A stretch of DNA of 64,000 bases from Rhizomys pruinosus (Eukaryota; Chordata; Mammalia; Rodentia; Spalacidae), in contig VZQC01000265.1 of the NCBI GenBank assembly GCA_009823505.1, forward strand, positions 4,370,503-4,434,502, given 5' to 3'. The translations under genes and the position numbers were made by a program. Under the pieces are notes generated by a model. The model saw nothing but the letters and a program-made list of their open reading frames with translations, did not search any database and had not been told where the DNA came from. Below are positions 12,328 through 23,276 of the stretch, piece by piece (position 1 is the first letter of the stretch; every line of letters starts with the position of its first letter).

Positions 12328-14765
12328 TCATGTTAACAGGGCTAGAGGTCTGCATATTTTGTTTATGTTTTCAAAGAACCAGGTTTTGGATTCATTGATT
12401 TTATATATTGTTTTCTTTCTCTTTCATTGATTTCTGCTCTAATTTTTGTGATTTCTTCCTGTCTATTGGGTTTAGGGACCTTTTGTTGTTGTCTCTCAAG
12501 TGTTTTAGCTGCAGTGTTAGATCATTTACTTTATTTGTTCCCTTTTTTTAATGTGGGCACTTAAGGCTATAAATTTCCCTCTCAGACTGCTTTGGAAATA
12601 CCCCACAGATTTTGTTGTGTTGCATTGTCTTTTTCATGAGGCTTCATGGATATTTTTATTTCACTCTTTATTTCTTCCCTGACCCATTCACTATTCAGGA
12701 TTGTGTTGTTTAGTCTCCATGTGTTCTTGTAGCTAGTTGGGCTTATTCTGGGGTTCATACTGAGCTTTATTGTACTGTGGTCTGATAGAATGCATAGAAT
12801 AATTTCTATCCTATTGTATTCGTTGAGGTTTCTTTTGTGCCCCAGTATGTGTTTAGTTTTGGAGAATGTTCTGTGAGGTGCTGAATTAGAATGTGTATTC
12901 TCTGGTGTTTGGGTGTAATATTCTGTAAATGTCTGTGAGGTCCATTTGTTGTATTGTATTGTTCAGTTCTGATGTCTCTCTGTTTATTTTTTGTCCTTTT
13001 GATCTATACAAGGGGCTCAGTGGGGTGTTGAAGTCCCCTGCTATTAGTGTATTAGGATTAATCTGTCTTGAGTATATCCTGTGGAGTAGTGCTTATAAAG
13101 TTAGGTGCACCAGAGTTTGGCACATAGACATTTAGGATTGTGAAGACTTCATGGTTAATTGTTCCTTTGAAAAGGATGTAATAGTGCTCTTTGTCTCTTC
13201 TGATTAATTTTACTATGCAATCTATTTTGTATGATATTAGAATAGCCACTCCAGCTTATTTCTTGGTACCATTTGCTTGGAATATTTTTCCCAACCTTTC
13301 ACTCTAAGGTGGTGTCAGTCCTTGAGGGTGTGATGGGTTTCTTGTAGACAGCATGTAGAAGGAGTCAGTTTCCTAATTCATTTTCCCAGTCTATGGCTTT
13401 TGATATAAAGGGGAGTTAAGACCATTAGTATTTAAGGTTATTATTGAGAGATGTGTGTTACTTCCTTTTACCTTATTTTTTGTTTTCCTTCTTGGTCTTG
13501 TATTTACTCTGTTATAATTTTATTGCTTTCTCTCTTTAATTGCTTAGGGATAGGTGCTCCGTTCCTCTGTTCTTTGGATTGCTTCGAGGATTTTCTTAAG
13601 TTTTGGTTTCTTAGACATGTATTCTTTCACCTTGTTCATGTTCTGAAAGAGTCTTCTTTCTCCTTCAACTATAATTGACATTTTTTGCTGGGTATAGTAG
13701 TCTGGGTTGGGATCTAAAGTCGTTTAGTACTGGAAATACTTTGGTCCATATTCTTTTAGCTTTTATAATTTGCACTTAGAAGTCAGCTGTGATTCTGATG
13801 GGTTTCCCCTTATATGTAACTTGTTGTTTTTCTCTTGTGGCTTTCAGTATTTTGTTCTTGCTTTGACCATCTAGTGTTTTAACAATTATATGGTGTGGGG
13901 AATTTCTTTTTTGGTCCCGTCTGTTTGGTGTTCTATGTGCTTCTTGTATTTGTCTGGGTTTGTCTTTTTTCAGTTTGGGGGAATTTTCTTCTATTATCCT
14001 GTTGAAGATCTGCTCAATAGTGTTGTCTTGGGATTCTTCACCTTCCTCTATCTCTACGATGTGGAGGTTTGATCTTTTCATTGTGTCCCACGTTTCCAGT
14101 TGTTCCACACTTGTGCTTTTTTTAATTTTTCATAATCTTTACTTGAGCATTGTAGTTGGTACATGTTATCCTGAAGGTCTGATATTCTTTTTTCTGCTTC
14201 TTTCATTCTGCTTCTGAGGCTTTTCCCCATCCTTTCCTATTGATTGGATAAATGTTCAATTTCCCTTTTCATTTCATCCTGTGATGTCTTTAGATTTTCC
14301 GCTTCTTTCTGGAGCCTGTCATTCTCATCTTGTAGCTCCTTGGTTCATTGATCATTTTATTTTTTCATTTCAGCCTGGGATCTTTTCAGCATTTCTACTT
14401 CCTTCTGGAGTTTGTCATTTTCTTCCTTATTTCTTTCCAATGTTTGTCATTATCTCCCTCTAGTTCCTTCTTATGTTTTTCAATCTATCCCCTTATTGTT
14501 TTCCGATATTTGTCATTATCACCCTCTTGGTACTTCCTGAGTTTTTCATTCTCTTCCCTTAGTTCTCTAATTTCTTTTAATATGTCCACAGTTGCTCTTC
14601 TAAGGTCCATGTCTTGCTTTCCTTCCAGGCAGATCTTGTAGGAATCTTCTGTATGGTTGGTGGAGTTCAGTGTGAATTTATTATGAGCACTTTTTGCATG
14701 TTGTTTTTCTTTGTGTCTTTGGCATGTGGATTTGTTTGTTTATTTGTTTCTTTGGATTCCGGTAG

Positions 14766-15344
14766 CTGTGTATTAGGTCCATTAGATATATGGTACTGCT
14801 TAATTCAGATGTCTCTCTTTCTATTCTTTGTCCAGATGACCTGTCTAGTAGAGTCAGTGGGGTATTGAAGTCCCCTACTACAAGTGTATTGGTATTAATC
14901 TCTGTCTTAACGTCCTATAGTATTGTGTTTATGAAGTTCAATGCACCAGAGTTTGATGCTTATAGCTTCATAATTGTAATATCTTTGTTAATTGTTTTTG
15001 ATAAGAATGAAGTGATTTTCTTTATTTTTTCTCATTAGTTTTATTTTGAAGTCTATTTTGGCAGCTATTAGACTTTCAACTCCTGCTTGTTTCTTGGTGC
15101 TATTTGCTTGGAGTACGTTTTTCCATCTTTTCACCTTCAGGTAGTGTCTGTCCTTGAAGGTAAGATGAGTTTCTTACAGACAACAAAAAGATGGATTTTT
15201 TTTTCTTTTCAAGATAGGGTCTCCTTGTAGCTCTAGCTGTCCTGGAACTCACTCTGTAGACCAGGCTGGCCTTGAACTCACAAAGATCTGCTTGTTTCTG
15301 CCTTCCAAGTGCTAGGATTAAAGGCGTGCACCACCACATCTGGC
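14766..15344 (-). mobile_element. L1-C, first part (ORF2 5' region)
   Basis: The sequence parallels 20940-21370 of the intact L1 (endonuclease domain), for example 'ttcagatgtctctctttcta' near 14802, then a B1 insertion. It resumes at 23277 after the young L1. Frames are broken. Confidence 0.75.
15200..15344 (-). mobile_element. B1 SINE inside L1-C
   Basis: Minus-oriented B1: 'gtagaccaggctggccttga' and 'aaggcgtgcaccaccac' on the plus strand, with a T-rich (A-tail) low end. A short TSD 'tggatttt' (15192-15199 and 15345-15352). The right TSD copy is reused as part of the young L1's own TSD, so both elements entered at the same site. Confidence 0.9.
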
Positions 15345-15359
15345 TGGATTTTGTTTCTT

Positions 15360-17647
15360 TTTTTTTTAATTTAATTTTTATTGATGCTTTGTGCATTTCA
15401 TACATTTTTTCCAATTCAGTTCAAGCTTATTTCCCTTTCCCTTCCCCCCACCCCCACCCCATCCCAGATCATGCATTCTGCCATAACTGTCCTGCATCTT
15501 TCTCTCAGTTTTTTTTTTCATTTTTTAGCTATAAGTGATAATCCATGAGTACAAGCATCCTTCGTGCAAAACCAATCTGCAGGCTGTTGTGCCCAAACCC
15601 CCACAGCCCCACCATCCAGTGGGGGGTGACAGGTTGTTTGTTCAATCAAGTTGATCAAATGAGTGTCCAGACTACATTGCTGTAGTTTCACCATTCACCC
15701 CAATCGCAGCCCTTACATTCTACCACGCCCCCTCTTCCGCAGGTTGTTCCCTAGGCTTAGAAAAGGGGCACAGGTGGATGAGAGGTAAAACAGTCCACTC
15801 TCTCTGGAGCTGTTGACTTGGACTCTGGTCAATTCTGGCTGTTTCCTTTCATGGGCTGACAGTTTGTCCAGGAATAACCTTTCGATCCTACTAATGAAGA
15901 ACAAGCAATTAGATATATAGGTATTTAAGCAGCACTAATAGTTATGGTAGGTTACTTTAGCATAGACACATGTTTGGATATGTTAATCCATGAATTACAA
16001 TTTTCCCCCCTGTTAAATATGACAGGGTCTTACTGTGGCTTATAACATCTCCTAACCTGTAGAGGATGTAAGCTTGTGGCATCAGCCATGGGTTATTTCT
16101 CCAAGGGGAGAGCCAATAGCCAATTAGATTTGGGATATACAGGCACATGGCTGCCTCTGCTGCACAGTATTTCCAGGCAGGTGAGGTGTAGCTGGTGCTG
16201 ACGGTGGAGTCTTGCTTGACTCAGGGAGACCCATATTTGCTTTATTGGTTTAGTGGCCTTTGGTAACACTCTCTGGCATTCCAGAGGCCATCTGTACACT
16301 TGCATGTGTGGTCTCAATACATCCCTCCCATGTTAACGTCAGGTCTTCGGCAGCAGGGTCTTATTGCCTCTCCTCCTGTAGGTATCCCAACTTAGAGGCA
16401 AGGAGCCCTTACCTTTTGTGGGGCCTTGGATCCCCTGGCCAACATCCACCTGGTAGAACAATCCATTGCTGATGTCAGAGCTCCTGTATTAATATATTTT
16501 GCCTGAGTGCATAGCCCTAGGACTTTAGTATTATATTTGGTTCTGAACAGAGAGTAATCCCTTCCACAGTTCCCATGTCTAGTAGTCAATTAAAGAAAGC
16601 AGTTTTACCGGTTTTATAAGAGATTACCTCTACAATAGTTGTCTCCAATTTACAGTTGGGGAGCGACCTCATCATTGTCATATTTCTCCTTGTTCTATGG
16701 GTGGGAAGGCAAGGAAGTCTCTCATATCAGAACCTTTGTGGCACCTAGAAGGTAAGTTTCATTAGGACTCATTATAACTAGTTGTTACATGTAGGATCCA
16801 CAGAGGGGTTCGATGTTTATGGCAATCTGAGGCTTTTCTTCCTTTGAATGTTCAGACGGGTCAGCCTTTCCGTTGCCACTTTTTGGTACATCCTACTCAA
16901 TGCAAACCTGTATCTTTTCTTTCTCAGCCGTTAAGTTGGTGACGTTTTGTCCTGTTGGAACAAACAAATCTTTTCCCATAGTTAGTTTTAAGATTTGAAT
17001 TGCAAGGGTTTGATGAAAAGGTTTCATGTCTTTCTGTATCCCCCCCCCTTTTTTTTTGCGTATGAGTCTCCAGAAGACAGTTGTATTATACATGACTATA
17101 GGGTGGAGTCAAGGCACAGATTTCATCAAATTCACCCATGTTGTTTTGGGTGACTATATATGATTAACTTGGGAAGCAAACTTAATTTTTACGTTAAATC
17201 ATCTTAAAGAGAATGCTACAAGGTGATACTGTACAACAGAGAAATTATAGAGAACATTTGTATGTGTCAATCCCAAAGTTCTTGCTCTACAGATTTTATG
17301 TAAAGCAAATGTGGGCAACAGCGAATTATATCTCCATTTAATTCAGATGCATTACCATTTTTATCAGATTCTGTAAACCAATGTTGTTTAATATACACAT
17401 GTTTACTTTTACTTTTACTAAGTCCTAAAACACCATGTGTCCTGTAGACAGTGTCTAGGCGAAACTGGGTACTTGCTGAGCTCACGTCAATTAAATATGC
17501 CTTAATCGAATATACACCCGTGTCCCTCTCCCACCCATCCCCCCTTTCCAATTCACCATTTCAGTCCATTTTCTGATGCAGTCTTTCTGTTGTTCTTTTA
17601 CTATGCCTCCCTCTCCATGAGAAATATTTATATCTGGGTTGTTGGTA
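15360..17647 (-). other. L1 3' UTR of unusual length (2.29 kb)
   Basis: Just after ORF2 (17647-17560, minus) and in the last about 150 bases (15510-15360), it matches ordinary L1 3' UTR blocks seen at 26200-26370 and 62980-63150: 'acagaaagactgcatcag' then 'ggcagaatgcatgatct' with a G-rich tract (15431-15465). In those other copies the two blocks are nearly adjacent. Here about 2 kb of unrelated sequence separates them, with broken reading frames (longest minus ORF 94 aa at 17267-17551). I do not recognise its origin. The 3' portion recurs at 484-2070 and 31538-32872. Confidence 0.8.
15377..15382 (-). terminator. L1 polyadenylation signal AATAAA
   Basis: On the minus strand the 3' UTR ends 'gcatcaataaaaatt' followed by the A-tail beside the TSD. 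The same signal is present in the two other copies of this 3' UTR. Confidence 0.8.
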
Positions 17648-20600
17648 CTAGCATCCACATATGAGGGACACCATTTGTCGTTTGTTTTTCTGGGACTGTG
17701 TTACTTCACTTAACATAATGTCTTCCAGCTCCATCCATTTACCTGCAAATTTCATGATGTTGTCCCTCTTTACTGCTGCATAGTATTCCATTGTATACAT
17801 GTACCACATTTTCTCTATCCACTCGTCAGTTGAAGGGCACCTGGGCTGGTTCCAGCTTTTTGCTATTGTGAACAGAGCTGCAATAAACATAGCTGTGCAT
17901 GTATCTTTGCAGTAAGTTGTGTCTTGTGGGTATATACCCAGGAGTGGTATGACTGGGTCAAATGGAAGGCTCATTTTGAGTCTTCTAAGGGTTCTCCACA
18001 CTGCTTTCCATAGTGGCTGTACAAGTTTACATTCCCACCAGCAATGGATGAGTGTTCCCCTTTCCCCACAACCTCTCCAGCACTTGGTATCATTCATGTT
18101 CCTGATCCTAGCCAGTCTTATTGGAGTAAGGTGATATCTCAGAGTGGTTTTAATTTGCATTTCCTTAATTATCAGAGATGTTGAACACTTCTTAAGATGT
18201 TTCTCGGCCATCTCTAACTCCTCCTCTGTGAAGTCTCTATTCAGATCTTTGCTCCATCTTTTGAATGATTCATTTGTTTTCTTTCTTCTTTGTTTTTTGA
18301 GTAGCTTGTATACTCTGGAAATTAATGCTTTGTCAGATGTATCTGCTGTGAAGGTTTCCTCCCACTCTGTGGGTCTTCTCCTCACTTCCTTTATTGCTTC
18401 CTTTGATGTACAGAAGCTTTTGAGTTTAATGAGGTCCCATTTGTCAATTGTCGATCTTATTTCTTGTGCAGCTGCTGTCTGATTTAGGAAGTCTTTTCCT
18501 ACACCTATGTCTTGTAGTCTGCTGCCAAGCTTCTCTTCTATCACCTCCAGAGTTTGGGGTTTCACGTTGAGGTCTTTGGTCCATCTGGAGTTGACCTTTG
18601 TACAAGGTGAGAGGTAGGGGTTTAATTTCATTCTTCTACAAGTGGTGATCCAGTTTTGCCAGCACCACTTGCTGAAGATGCTGTCTTTCTTCCATTGTGT
18701 CTTCTTGGCCCCCTTGTCAAATATGAGGTGGCTGAAATTGTATGAGCTCAGGTTTGGATCTTCAGTTTTATTCCATTGGTCAACTGGTCTGTTTTTGTGC
18801 CAGTACCAGGCTGTCTTTATGACTATAGCCCTATAGTATAGTTTGATGTCTGGTATAGCGATCCCCCCTGTATTGCTCTTTTCACTCAGGGTTGCTTTGG
18901 CTATTCGGGGTCTTTTGTTTTTCCAAATGAAATTGAGGATTTTTTTTTCCAGGCCTGTGAAGAAACTCTTGGGGATTCTGATTGGGATCGCATTAAATCT
19001 GTACACTAGTTTGGGTAGGATGGACATTTTTACTATATTTATTTTCCCAATCCATGAGCATGGGAGGTTTGTCCATCTTCTGATGTCTTCCTCAATTTCC
19101 TTTTTCAGGGGTTTAAAATTTTTGTTGTAGAGATCCTTGGTGTCTTTGGTTAGGTTTGTTCCTAGGTATTTTATTGTTTTTGAGGCTATTGTGAGTGGGA
19201 AGGTCTCCTTGTAGTCCTTCTTCAATTGCTTGTTGTTGGTGTACAGAAAGGCTACTGATTTTTCTAGGTTTATTTTGTATCCTGCCACTTTACCAAAGCT
19301 CTTAATCGTTTCTAGGAGTTTTCTGGTGGAGTTCTTAGCATCCCTTAGGTAGACAATCATATCATCAGCAAAAAGGGATAGCTTGACTTCCTCTTTTCCA
19401 ATTAGAACTCCTTTAATTTCCTTTTCTTGCCTTATTGCCCTAGCTAGGGTTTCTAGCACTATATTGAAGAGGAGTGGTGACAGGGGGCAGCCTTGCCGAG
19501 TTCCTACCTTTAAGGGGAATGCTTCTGTCATTTCCCCATTTAGGATGATATTGGCTGTGGGTTTTCTGTATATGGCTTTGATTACATTGAGGAATGATCC
19601 CTCCAGACCAATTCCCTCCAGGACTTTAAACATGAAAGGGTGCTGGATTTTGTCAAAGGCTTTCTCCGCATCAATTGAGATGATGGCGTGGTTTTTGTCC
19701 TTCAGTCCATTGATATGTTTGATGATGTTTATTGATTTTCGTATGTTGAACCATCCCTGCATGTCTGGTATGAATCCAACTTGGTCATGGTGGATGATTT
19801 TCTTGATGTGAGTCTGTATGCGATTTGCCAGAATCCTGTTTAGAATTTTGGCATCTGTGTTCATTAGGGAGATGGGTCTATAGTTCTCCTTTTTGGTTGT
19901 ATCTTTCCCTGGTTTTGGTAGTAGCGTAATGCTGGCTTCATAGAAGGAATTTGGGAGAAGTCCCTCCATTTGTATCCTTCTAAACAATTTAAGTAGTAAT
20001 GGTTGTAAGTCTTTACGAAATATTTTATAGAATTCTGCCGTGAATCCATCCGGGCCTGGGCATTTTTTGGTTGGGAGGCTACTTATTACATCTTCGATTT
20101 CTTCCTGTACTATTGGTCTGTTTAGGCTGTCGATCTCTTCTTGGTTGAGCTTTGGTGATTCCCAGGATTTCAGATATTCATCCATTTCTTCTAGGTTTTC
20201 AAACTTAGTAGAATATAAGTTTTTGAAGTAGTCCCGTATGATTGTCTGGATCTTTTCATTGTCTGTTGTGATATTTCCCCTTTCATCACAGATTCTATTG
20301 ATTTGGAGTTGTTCCCTCTTTCTTTTGGTTAACTGGGCTAGAGGTCTGTCTATCTTGTTTATTCTCTCAAAGAACCAACTTTTGGATTCATTGATTTTTT
20401 GTATGGTTTTCTTTGTTTCTATTTCATTGATCTCTGCTCTGATTTTTGTTATTTCTTCTTGTCTGCTCCGTTTAGGGTTCATTTGTTGTTGTCTCTCAAG
20501 TATTTTTAGCTGCAGTGTTAGATCGTTCACTTGTGCTCTTTCTGTTTTTTTAATGTGGGCACTTAGAGCTATAAACTTCCCTCTTAGGATTGCTTTAAGA

Positions 20601-21481
20601 GTGTCCCATAGATTTTGCTGTGTTGTTTTATCATTGTCATTCAGTTCCAGGAATGTTTTTATTTCTTTTTTTATTTCTTCCTTGACCCACTCATTATTCA
20701 GGAGAGTGTTGTTTAGTCTCCATGTGTTCCTGTAGGTTGTAGGGTTTATTCTGGTGTTGATATTGAGTTTTATTGCACTGTGGTCTGATAGAATGCATGA
20801 GATTATTTCAACCTTTTTATATTTGTTGAGTTTTTCCCTGTGTCCCAGTATATGGTCTATTTTGGAGAATGTTCCATGAGGTGCTGAGTAGAAAGTGTAT
20901 TCTCTGGTGTTTGGGTGAAATATTCGGTAGATGTCTGTGAGGTCCATTTGGTGTATTGTGTCATTTAGTTCAGATGTCTCTCTGTTTATCCTTTGTCCTG
21001 TTGATCTGTCTAGAGGACTTAATGGGGTATTGAAGTCCCCTAGTATTAGTGTGCTGGGGTTAATCTGTGCCTTGAGATCCTGAAGAATTGTCTTTATAAA
21101 GTTTGGTGCACTGATGTTTGGTGCATATATATTTATGATTGTGAAATCTTCATCGTCAATTGTTCCTTTAATAAGGATGTAATGGCCCTCTTTGTCTCTT
21201 TTGATTTCTTTTGCTTTGAAGTCTATTTTGTCTGATATTAGAATAGCCACACCCGCTTTCTTTTTGGTACCATTTGCTTGGAATACTTTCTTCCAACCCT
21301 TCACCTTAAGTTGGTGCCTATCCTTGAAATTGAGATGGGTTTCTTGTAGACAGCATATAGATGGGTTTTGTTTCCTAATCCATTCTCCCAGTCTATGCCT
21401 TTTGATTGGGGAGTTTAGCCCATTAATATTTAAGGTTACAATTGAAAGATGGATGTTGCTTCCTTTCACTTTATTATCCAT
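17648..21481 (-). CDS. L1 ORF2 protein: endonuclease-reverse transcriptase
   Basis: Intact 1277-aa frame, close to the usual mammalian ORF2p length (about 1275-1281). It nicks target DNA and reverse-transcribes L1 RNA at the nick. The N-terminal AP-like endonuclease shows LNINGLNSP (Asn18), QETH (Glu47), LGDFNTPLS near 145-155 and SDHSAIKL near 230. The reverse transcriptase carries the catalytic FADD box at residues 704-707, preceded by [16 protein letters not shown]. The C-terminal cysteine motif C-x3-C-x7-H-x4-C is complete (Cys1134, Cys1138, His1146, Cys1151). The ATG lies 44 bases after the ORF1 stop, so translation is expected to follow ORF1 by the poorly efficient reinitiation known for L1. 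No catalytic residue I checked is missing. The plus-strand ORFs of up to 165 aa opposite it are antisense shadows. Confidence 0.97.
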   Translation of the reverse strand: MDNKVKGSNIHLSIVTLNINGLNSPIKRHRLGEWIRKQNPSICCLQETHLNFKDRHQLKVKGWKKVFQANGTKKKAGVAILISDKIDFKAKEIKRDKEGHYILIKGTIDDEDFTIINIYAPNISAPNFIKTILQDLKAQINPSTLILGDFNTPLSPLDRSTGQRINRETSELNDTIHQMDLTDIYRIFHPNTREYTFYSAPHGTFSKIDHILGHREKLNKYKKVEIISCILSDHSAIKLNINTRINPTTYRNTWRLNNTLLNNEWVKEEIKKEIKTFLELNDNDKTTQQNLWDTLKAILRGKFIALSAHIKKTERAQVNDLTLQLKILERQQQMNPKRSRQEEITKIRAEINEIETKKTIQKINESKSWFFERINKIDRPLAQLTKRKREQLQINRICDERGNITTDNEKIQTIIRDYFKNLYSTKFENLEEMDEYLKSWESPKLNQEEIDSLNRPIVQEEIEDVISSLPTKKCPGPDGFTAEFYKIFRKDLQPLLLKLFRRIQMEGLLPNSFYEASITLLPKPGKDTTKKENYRPISLMNTDAKILNRILANRIQTHIKKIIHHDQVGFIPDMQGWFNIRKSINIIKHINGLKDKNHAIISIDAEKAFDKIQHPFMFKVLEGIGLEGSFLNVIKAIYRKPTANIILNGEMTEAFPLKVGTRQGCPLSPLLFNIVLETLARAIRQEKEIKGVLIGKEEVKLSLFADDMIVYLRDAKNSTRKLLETIKSFGKVAGYKINLEKSVAFLYTNNKQLKKDYKETFPLTIASKTIKYLGTNLTKDTKDLYNKNFKPLKKEIEEDIRRWTNLPCSWIGKINIVKMSILPKLVYRFNAIPIRIPKSFFTGLEKKILNFIWKNKRPRIAKATLSEKSNTGGIAIPDIKLYYRAIVIKTAWYWHKNRPVDQWNKTEDPNLSSYNFSHLIFDKGAKKTQWKKDSIFSKWCWQNWITTCRRMKLNPYLSPCTKVNSRWTKDLNVKPQTLEVIEEKLGSRLQDIGVGKDFLNQTAAAQEIRSTIDKWDLIKLKSFCTSKEAIKEVRRRPTEWEETFTADTSDKALISRVYKLLKKQRRKKTNESFKRWSKDLNRDFTEEELEMAEKHLKKCSTSLIIKEMQIKTTLRYHLTPIRLARIRNMNDTKCWRGCGERGTLIHCWWECKLVQPLWKAVWRTLRRLKMSLPFDPVIPLLGIYPQDTTYCKDTCTAMFIAALFTIAKSWNQPRCPSTDEWIEKMWYMYTMEYYAAVKRDNIMKFAGKWMELEDIMLSEVTQSQKNKRQMVSLICGC

Positions 21482-21525
21482 TTGGACTTCTAGCCTTTGA
21501 TTTTGCTCCTATGGTTATGTTTTTG
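21482..21525 (-). other. L1 inter-ORF spacer
   Basis: A 44-bp gap between the ORF1 stop (TAA at 21528-21526) and the ORF2 ATG. The short length fits reinitiation-type translation of ORF2 known in rodents and primates; no other signal is evident. Confidence 0.8.
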
Positions 21526-22740
21526 TTAGTTTCTTTTCCTAGGTGTTTGAGGATTGTTGCTCCTCTCTTCTGCCCTTTGAATTGCTTCAAGTATTTTATG
21601 AAGAGTTGGTTTTCCAGACATGTATTCCATCATCTTGTTTATGTCATGGAAGATTTTTCTCTCTCCTTCAAGTATAGTCGACATTTTTGCTGGGTAAAGT
21701 ATTCTGGGTTGGCATCCATAGTCCCTTAACACAGGGAATGCTTTGCTCCATGTTCTTCTTGCTTTCATGGTTTGAGGCGAGAAGTCAGTTGTAATTCTGA
21801 TGGGTTTCCCTTTGTATGTGACTTGTTTTTCTTTTGTGGCCCTCAGAATTTTGTCTTTGTTTTGGGCATCTAGCATTTTAACTATGATATGGCGTGGGGT
21901 GTTTCTTTTCTGATCTTGTCTATTTGGGGTCCTATGTGCTTCTTGTATTTGTATGGGCTTGTCTATTTTTAGTTTGGGGAAATTTTCATCTATTATTCTG
22001 TTGAAGATCTGATCAATACTATTCTCTTGAGATTCTTCTCCTTCCTCTATTCCTATGATGCGGAGGTTTGGTCTTTTCATAGTGTCCCATATTTCCTGGT
22101 TGTTCCACTTTTGTGTATTTTTAAATTTTTCATAATCTTTATTTGAGCTTTTTAATTGCTCTGTGTTATCTTCCAGGTCTGATATTCTTTGTTCTGCTTC
22201 CTCCATTCTACTTCTGAGGCTTTTTCCTTTTCTTTCTTCTTGATTGACTGAGTGTTCTAATTCCTTTTTTGTTTCCTCCTGTGTTTTCTTTAGTACCTCC
22301 ATTTCCTTTTTGAGCTTCTCAATCTCTTCTTTGTGCTTCTCAATCTCTTCTTGGTGCTCCTTTCTTCTTTGGTTGGCTTCCTTTTTCAGTGTTTCTACTT
22401 CCATTCGGAGTTTGTTTTTTTCTCCCTCTAGTTCTTTCTGGAGTTTGTCATTCTGTTCCTTTAGTTCTTTCCGAAGTTTGTCATTGTATCCCTCTAGGTC
22501 CTTTTTGAGTTTTTCATTCTCTCTCTTTAGTTCCATGACTTCTTCTTTATTTTCTTTAATTTCTCTGCGTATGTCTGCAATTATTCGTCTAAGCTCTGTT
22601 CCTTGGGTCTCCTCCAAGGGGATCCCATTGTGGCTATCTCCTCCAGGTTTGGTAGGGCCTGCTGTGGGAGTATCCTGTGCCTTTCCCATGTTGTCCCTTC
22701 GTCGTGTCCCTGGCATGTGGGTTTCCCTTTTGTGGTTCAA
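21526..22740 (-). CDS. L1 ORF1 protein: RNA-binding trimeric chaperone
   Basis: Intact 404-aa frame, longer than the about 340-370 aa common in human and mouse. It coats L1 RNA and acts as a nucleic-acid chaperone in the L1 ribonucleoprotein. Residues 1-45 are a basic, disordered head. Residues about 45-210 are a Lys/Glu-rich coiled coil with an 11-residue repeat (NDKL at 86 and 97, NKL at 109) and heptad copies EEIEKHK, EEIEKLK at 131-144. The RRM core spans about 224-315 (NLRIIGIEEGEE, then HRTPNRQDQKRNTPRHIIVK), and the C-terminal domain about 316-390 (RITTDFSPQTMKARRTWSKA). The first in-frame Met gives 404 aa; Met9 and Met18 are possible alternatives. The extra length comes from coiled-coil repeats. 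Confidence 0.96.
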   Translation of the reverse strand: MNHKRETHMPGTRRRDNMGKAQDTPTAGPTKPGGDSHNGIPLEETQGTELRRIIADIRREIKENKEEVMELKRENEKLKKDLEGYNDKLRKELKEQNDKLQKELEGEKNKLRMEVETLKKEANQRRKEHQEEIEKHKEEIEKLKKEMEVLKKTQEETKKELEHSVNQEERKGKSLRSRMEEAEQRISDLEDNTEQLKSSNKDYEKFKNTQKWNNQEIWDTMKRPNLRIIGIEEGEESQENSIDQIFNRIIDENFPKLKIDKPIQIQEAHRTPNRQDQKRNTPRHIIVKMLDAQNKDKILRATKEKQVTYKGKPIRITTDFSPQTMKARRTWSKAFPVLRDYGCQPRILYPAKMSTILEGERKIFHDINKMMEYMSGKPTLHKILEAIQRAEERSNNPQTPRKRN

Positions 22741-23276
22741 GTCACAAACAACTTTTCACTATATTAGCGGATGGTTTTGCTTGCCTCCTTCTGATGCTTT
22801 TTTTTTTCCCCTTTCCTCCTCCTTTTTTTTAATTTTTTTTTATTTTTATGGTGTATTGACTTGCCTAGGTTTCAGGTTTTCAATTTTGTATATATATTGG
22901 ATGTTGGAAGCCTAAGTTAGTCTTCTCTTTCTGTTCTGAAGTTTCTCCAAAACGAAGACCACTTGGATTCTTAGCAATTCACTTGGCACGGGGGGGGTAT
23001 TGTGTGCCTGTCCTAGCCCGCTCCCCAGTACCTCTGGGACGGGGACCCCAGAGACGGGTTCAGAGCGAGACCCTCTCCCAGCTGCCCCTGCGCCAGACCC
23101 CGCCTAGAGCTGTAGAGCTGTGTACCTGCCCTGGCGCGTTATGGCATCTTGCCTGCGACCCAGGTTCCCGCCCACAAGTCCGGCCGGGACCAGAGCAGAA
23201 GCAAACACGACCCTCCGCTCACCCTGCCACAGAAGAGCGTGGTCCTTCTGGGACGGGGACCCCAGAGACGGGTTCC
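22741..23276 (-). promoter_or_regulatory. L1 5' UTR / internal promoter with 214-bp monomer
   Basis: The far part (about 22985-23276) is GC- and CpG-rich, unlike the AT-rich surroundings. The block ending in 'ccagagacgggttc' occurs twice, at 23033-23061 and 23247-23275, exactly 214 bp apart. The element therefore has one complete monomer plus a truncated second one, then a non-repeated tether down to ORF1. Tandem monomers acting as promoters are established for mouse L1; promoter function here is inferred. A T-rich stretch at 22800-22850 lies next to the ORF1 start. Confidence 0.8.

Larger units (their letters stand above)
8498..14765 (-). mobile_element. L1-B: nearly full-length decayed L1 with nested insertions
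   Basis: 3' UTR occupies about 8500-8870 with a C-rich tract near 8578-8595. ORF2 remnants run from about 8880 to 13440 and ORF1 remnants from about 13480 to 14640 (RRM-like and coiled-coil parts as broken frames). It is interrupted by a B3 SINE (10477-10699) and by a URR1 element (11451-12113) that itself contains a B3 SINE. The 3' UTR is only about 0.35 kb, in contrast with the 2.29-kb 3' UTR of the young element. No TSD was found. Confidence 0.8.
15360..23276 (-). mobile_element. Young full-length LINE-1, structurally intact
   Basis: A 7,917-bp element bounded by a perfect 15-bp TSD 'tggattttgtttctt' (15345-15359 and 23277-23291). The insertion site reads tctt/aa on the nicked strand, close to the L1 endonuclease preference. 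In transcription order it has a GC-rich 5' UTR of about 536 bp, ORF1 (22740 to 21526), a 44-bp spacer, ORF2 (21481 to 17648), a 2,288-bp 3' UTR, an AATAAA near 15377 and an A-tail. Both ORFs are open, so it is a candidate for retained activity; that is inference from structure only. It lies in L1-C. Confidence 0.95.

Noticed and set aside
17267..17551. 94-aa ORF in the L1 3' UTR as a third L1 gene
   Set aside because: Followed by many stops in all frames; may be a relic of the captured sequence but I cannot support a functional product.
20238..20735. 165-aa plus-strand ORF, and the 142-aa ORF at 19383-19811
   Set aside because: Both are antisense shadows of intact L1 ORF2.
22244..22915. 223-aa plus-strand ORF
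   Set aside because: It is antisense to the ORF1 coiled coil; its Ser/Phe/Leu-rich composition is what the complement of Lys/Glu-rich codons gives.
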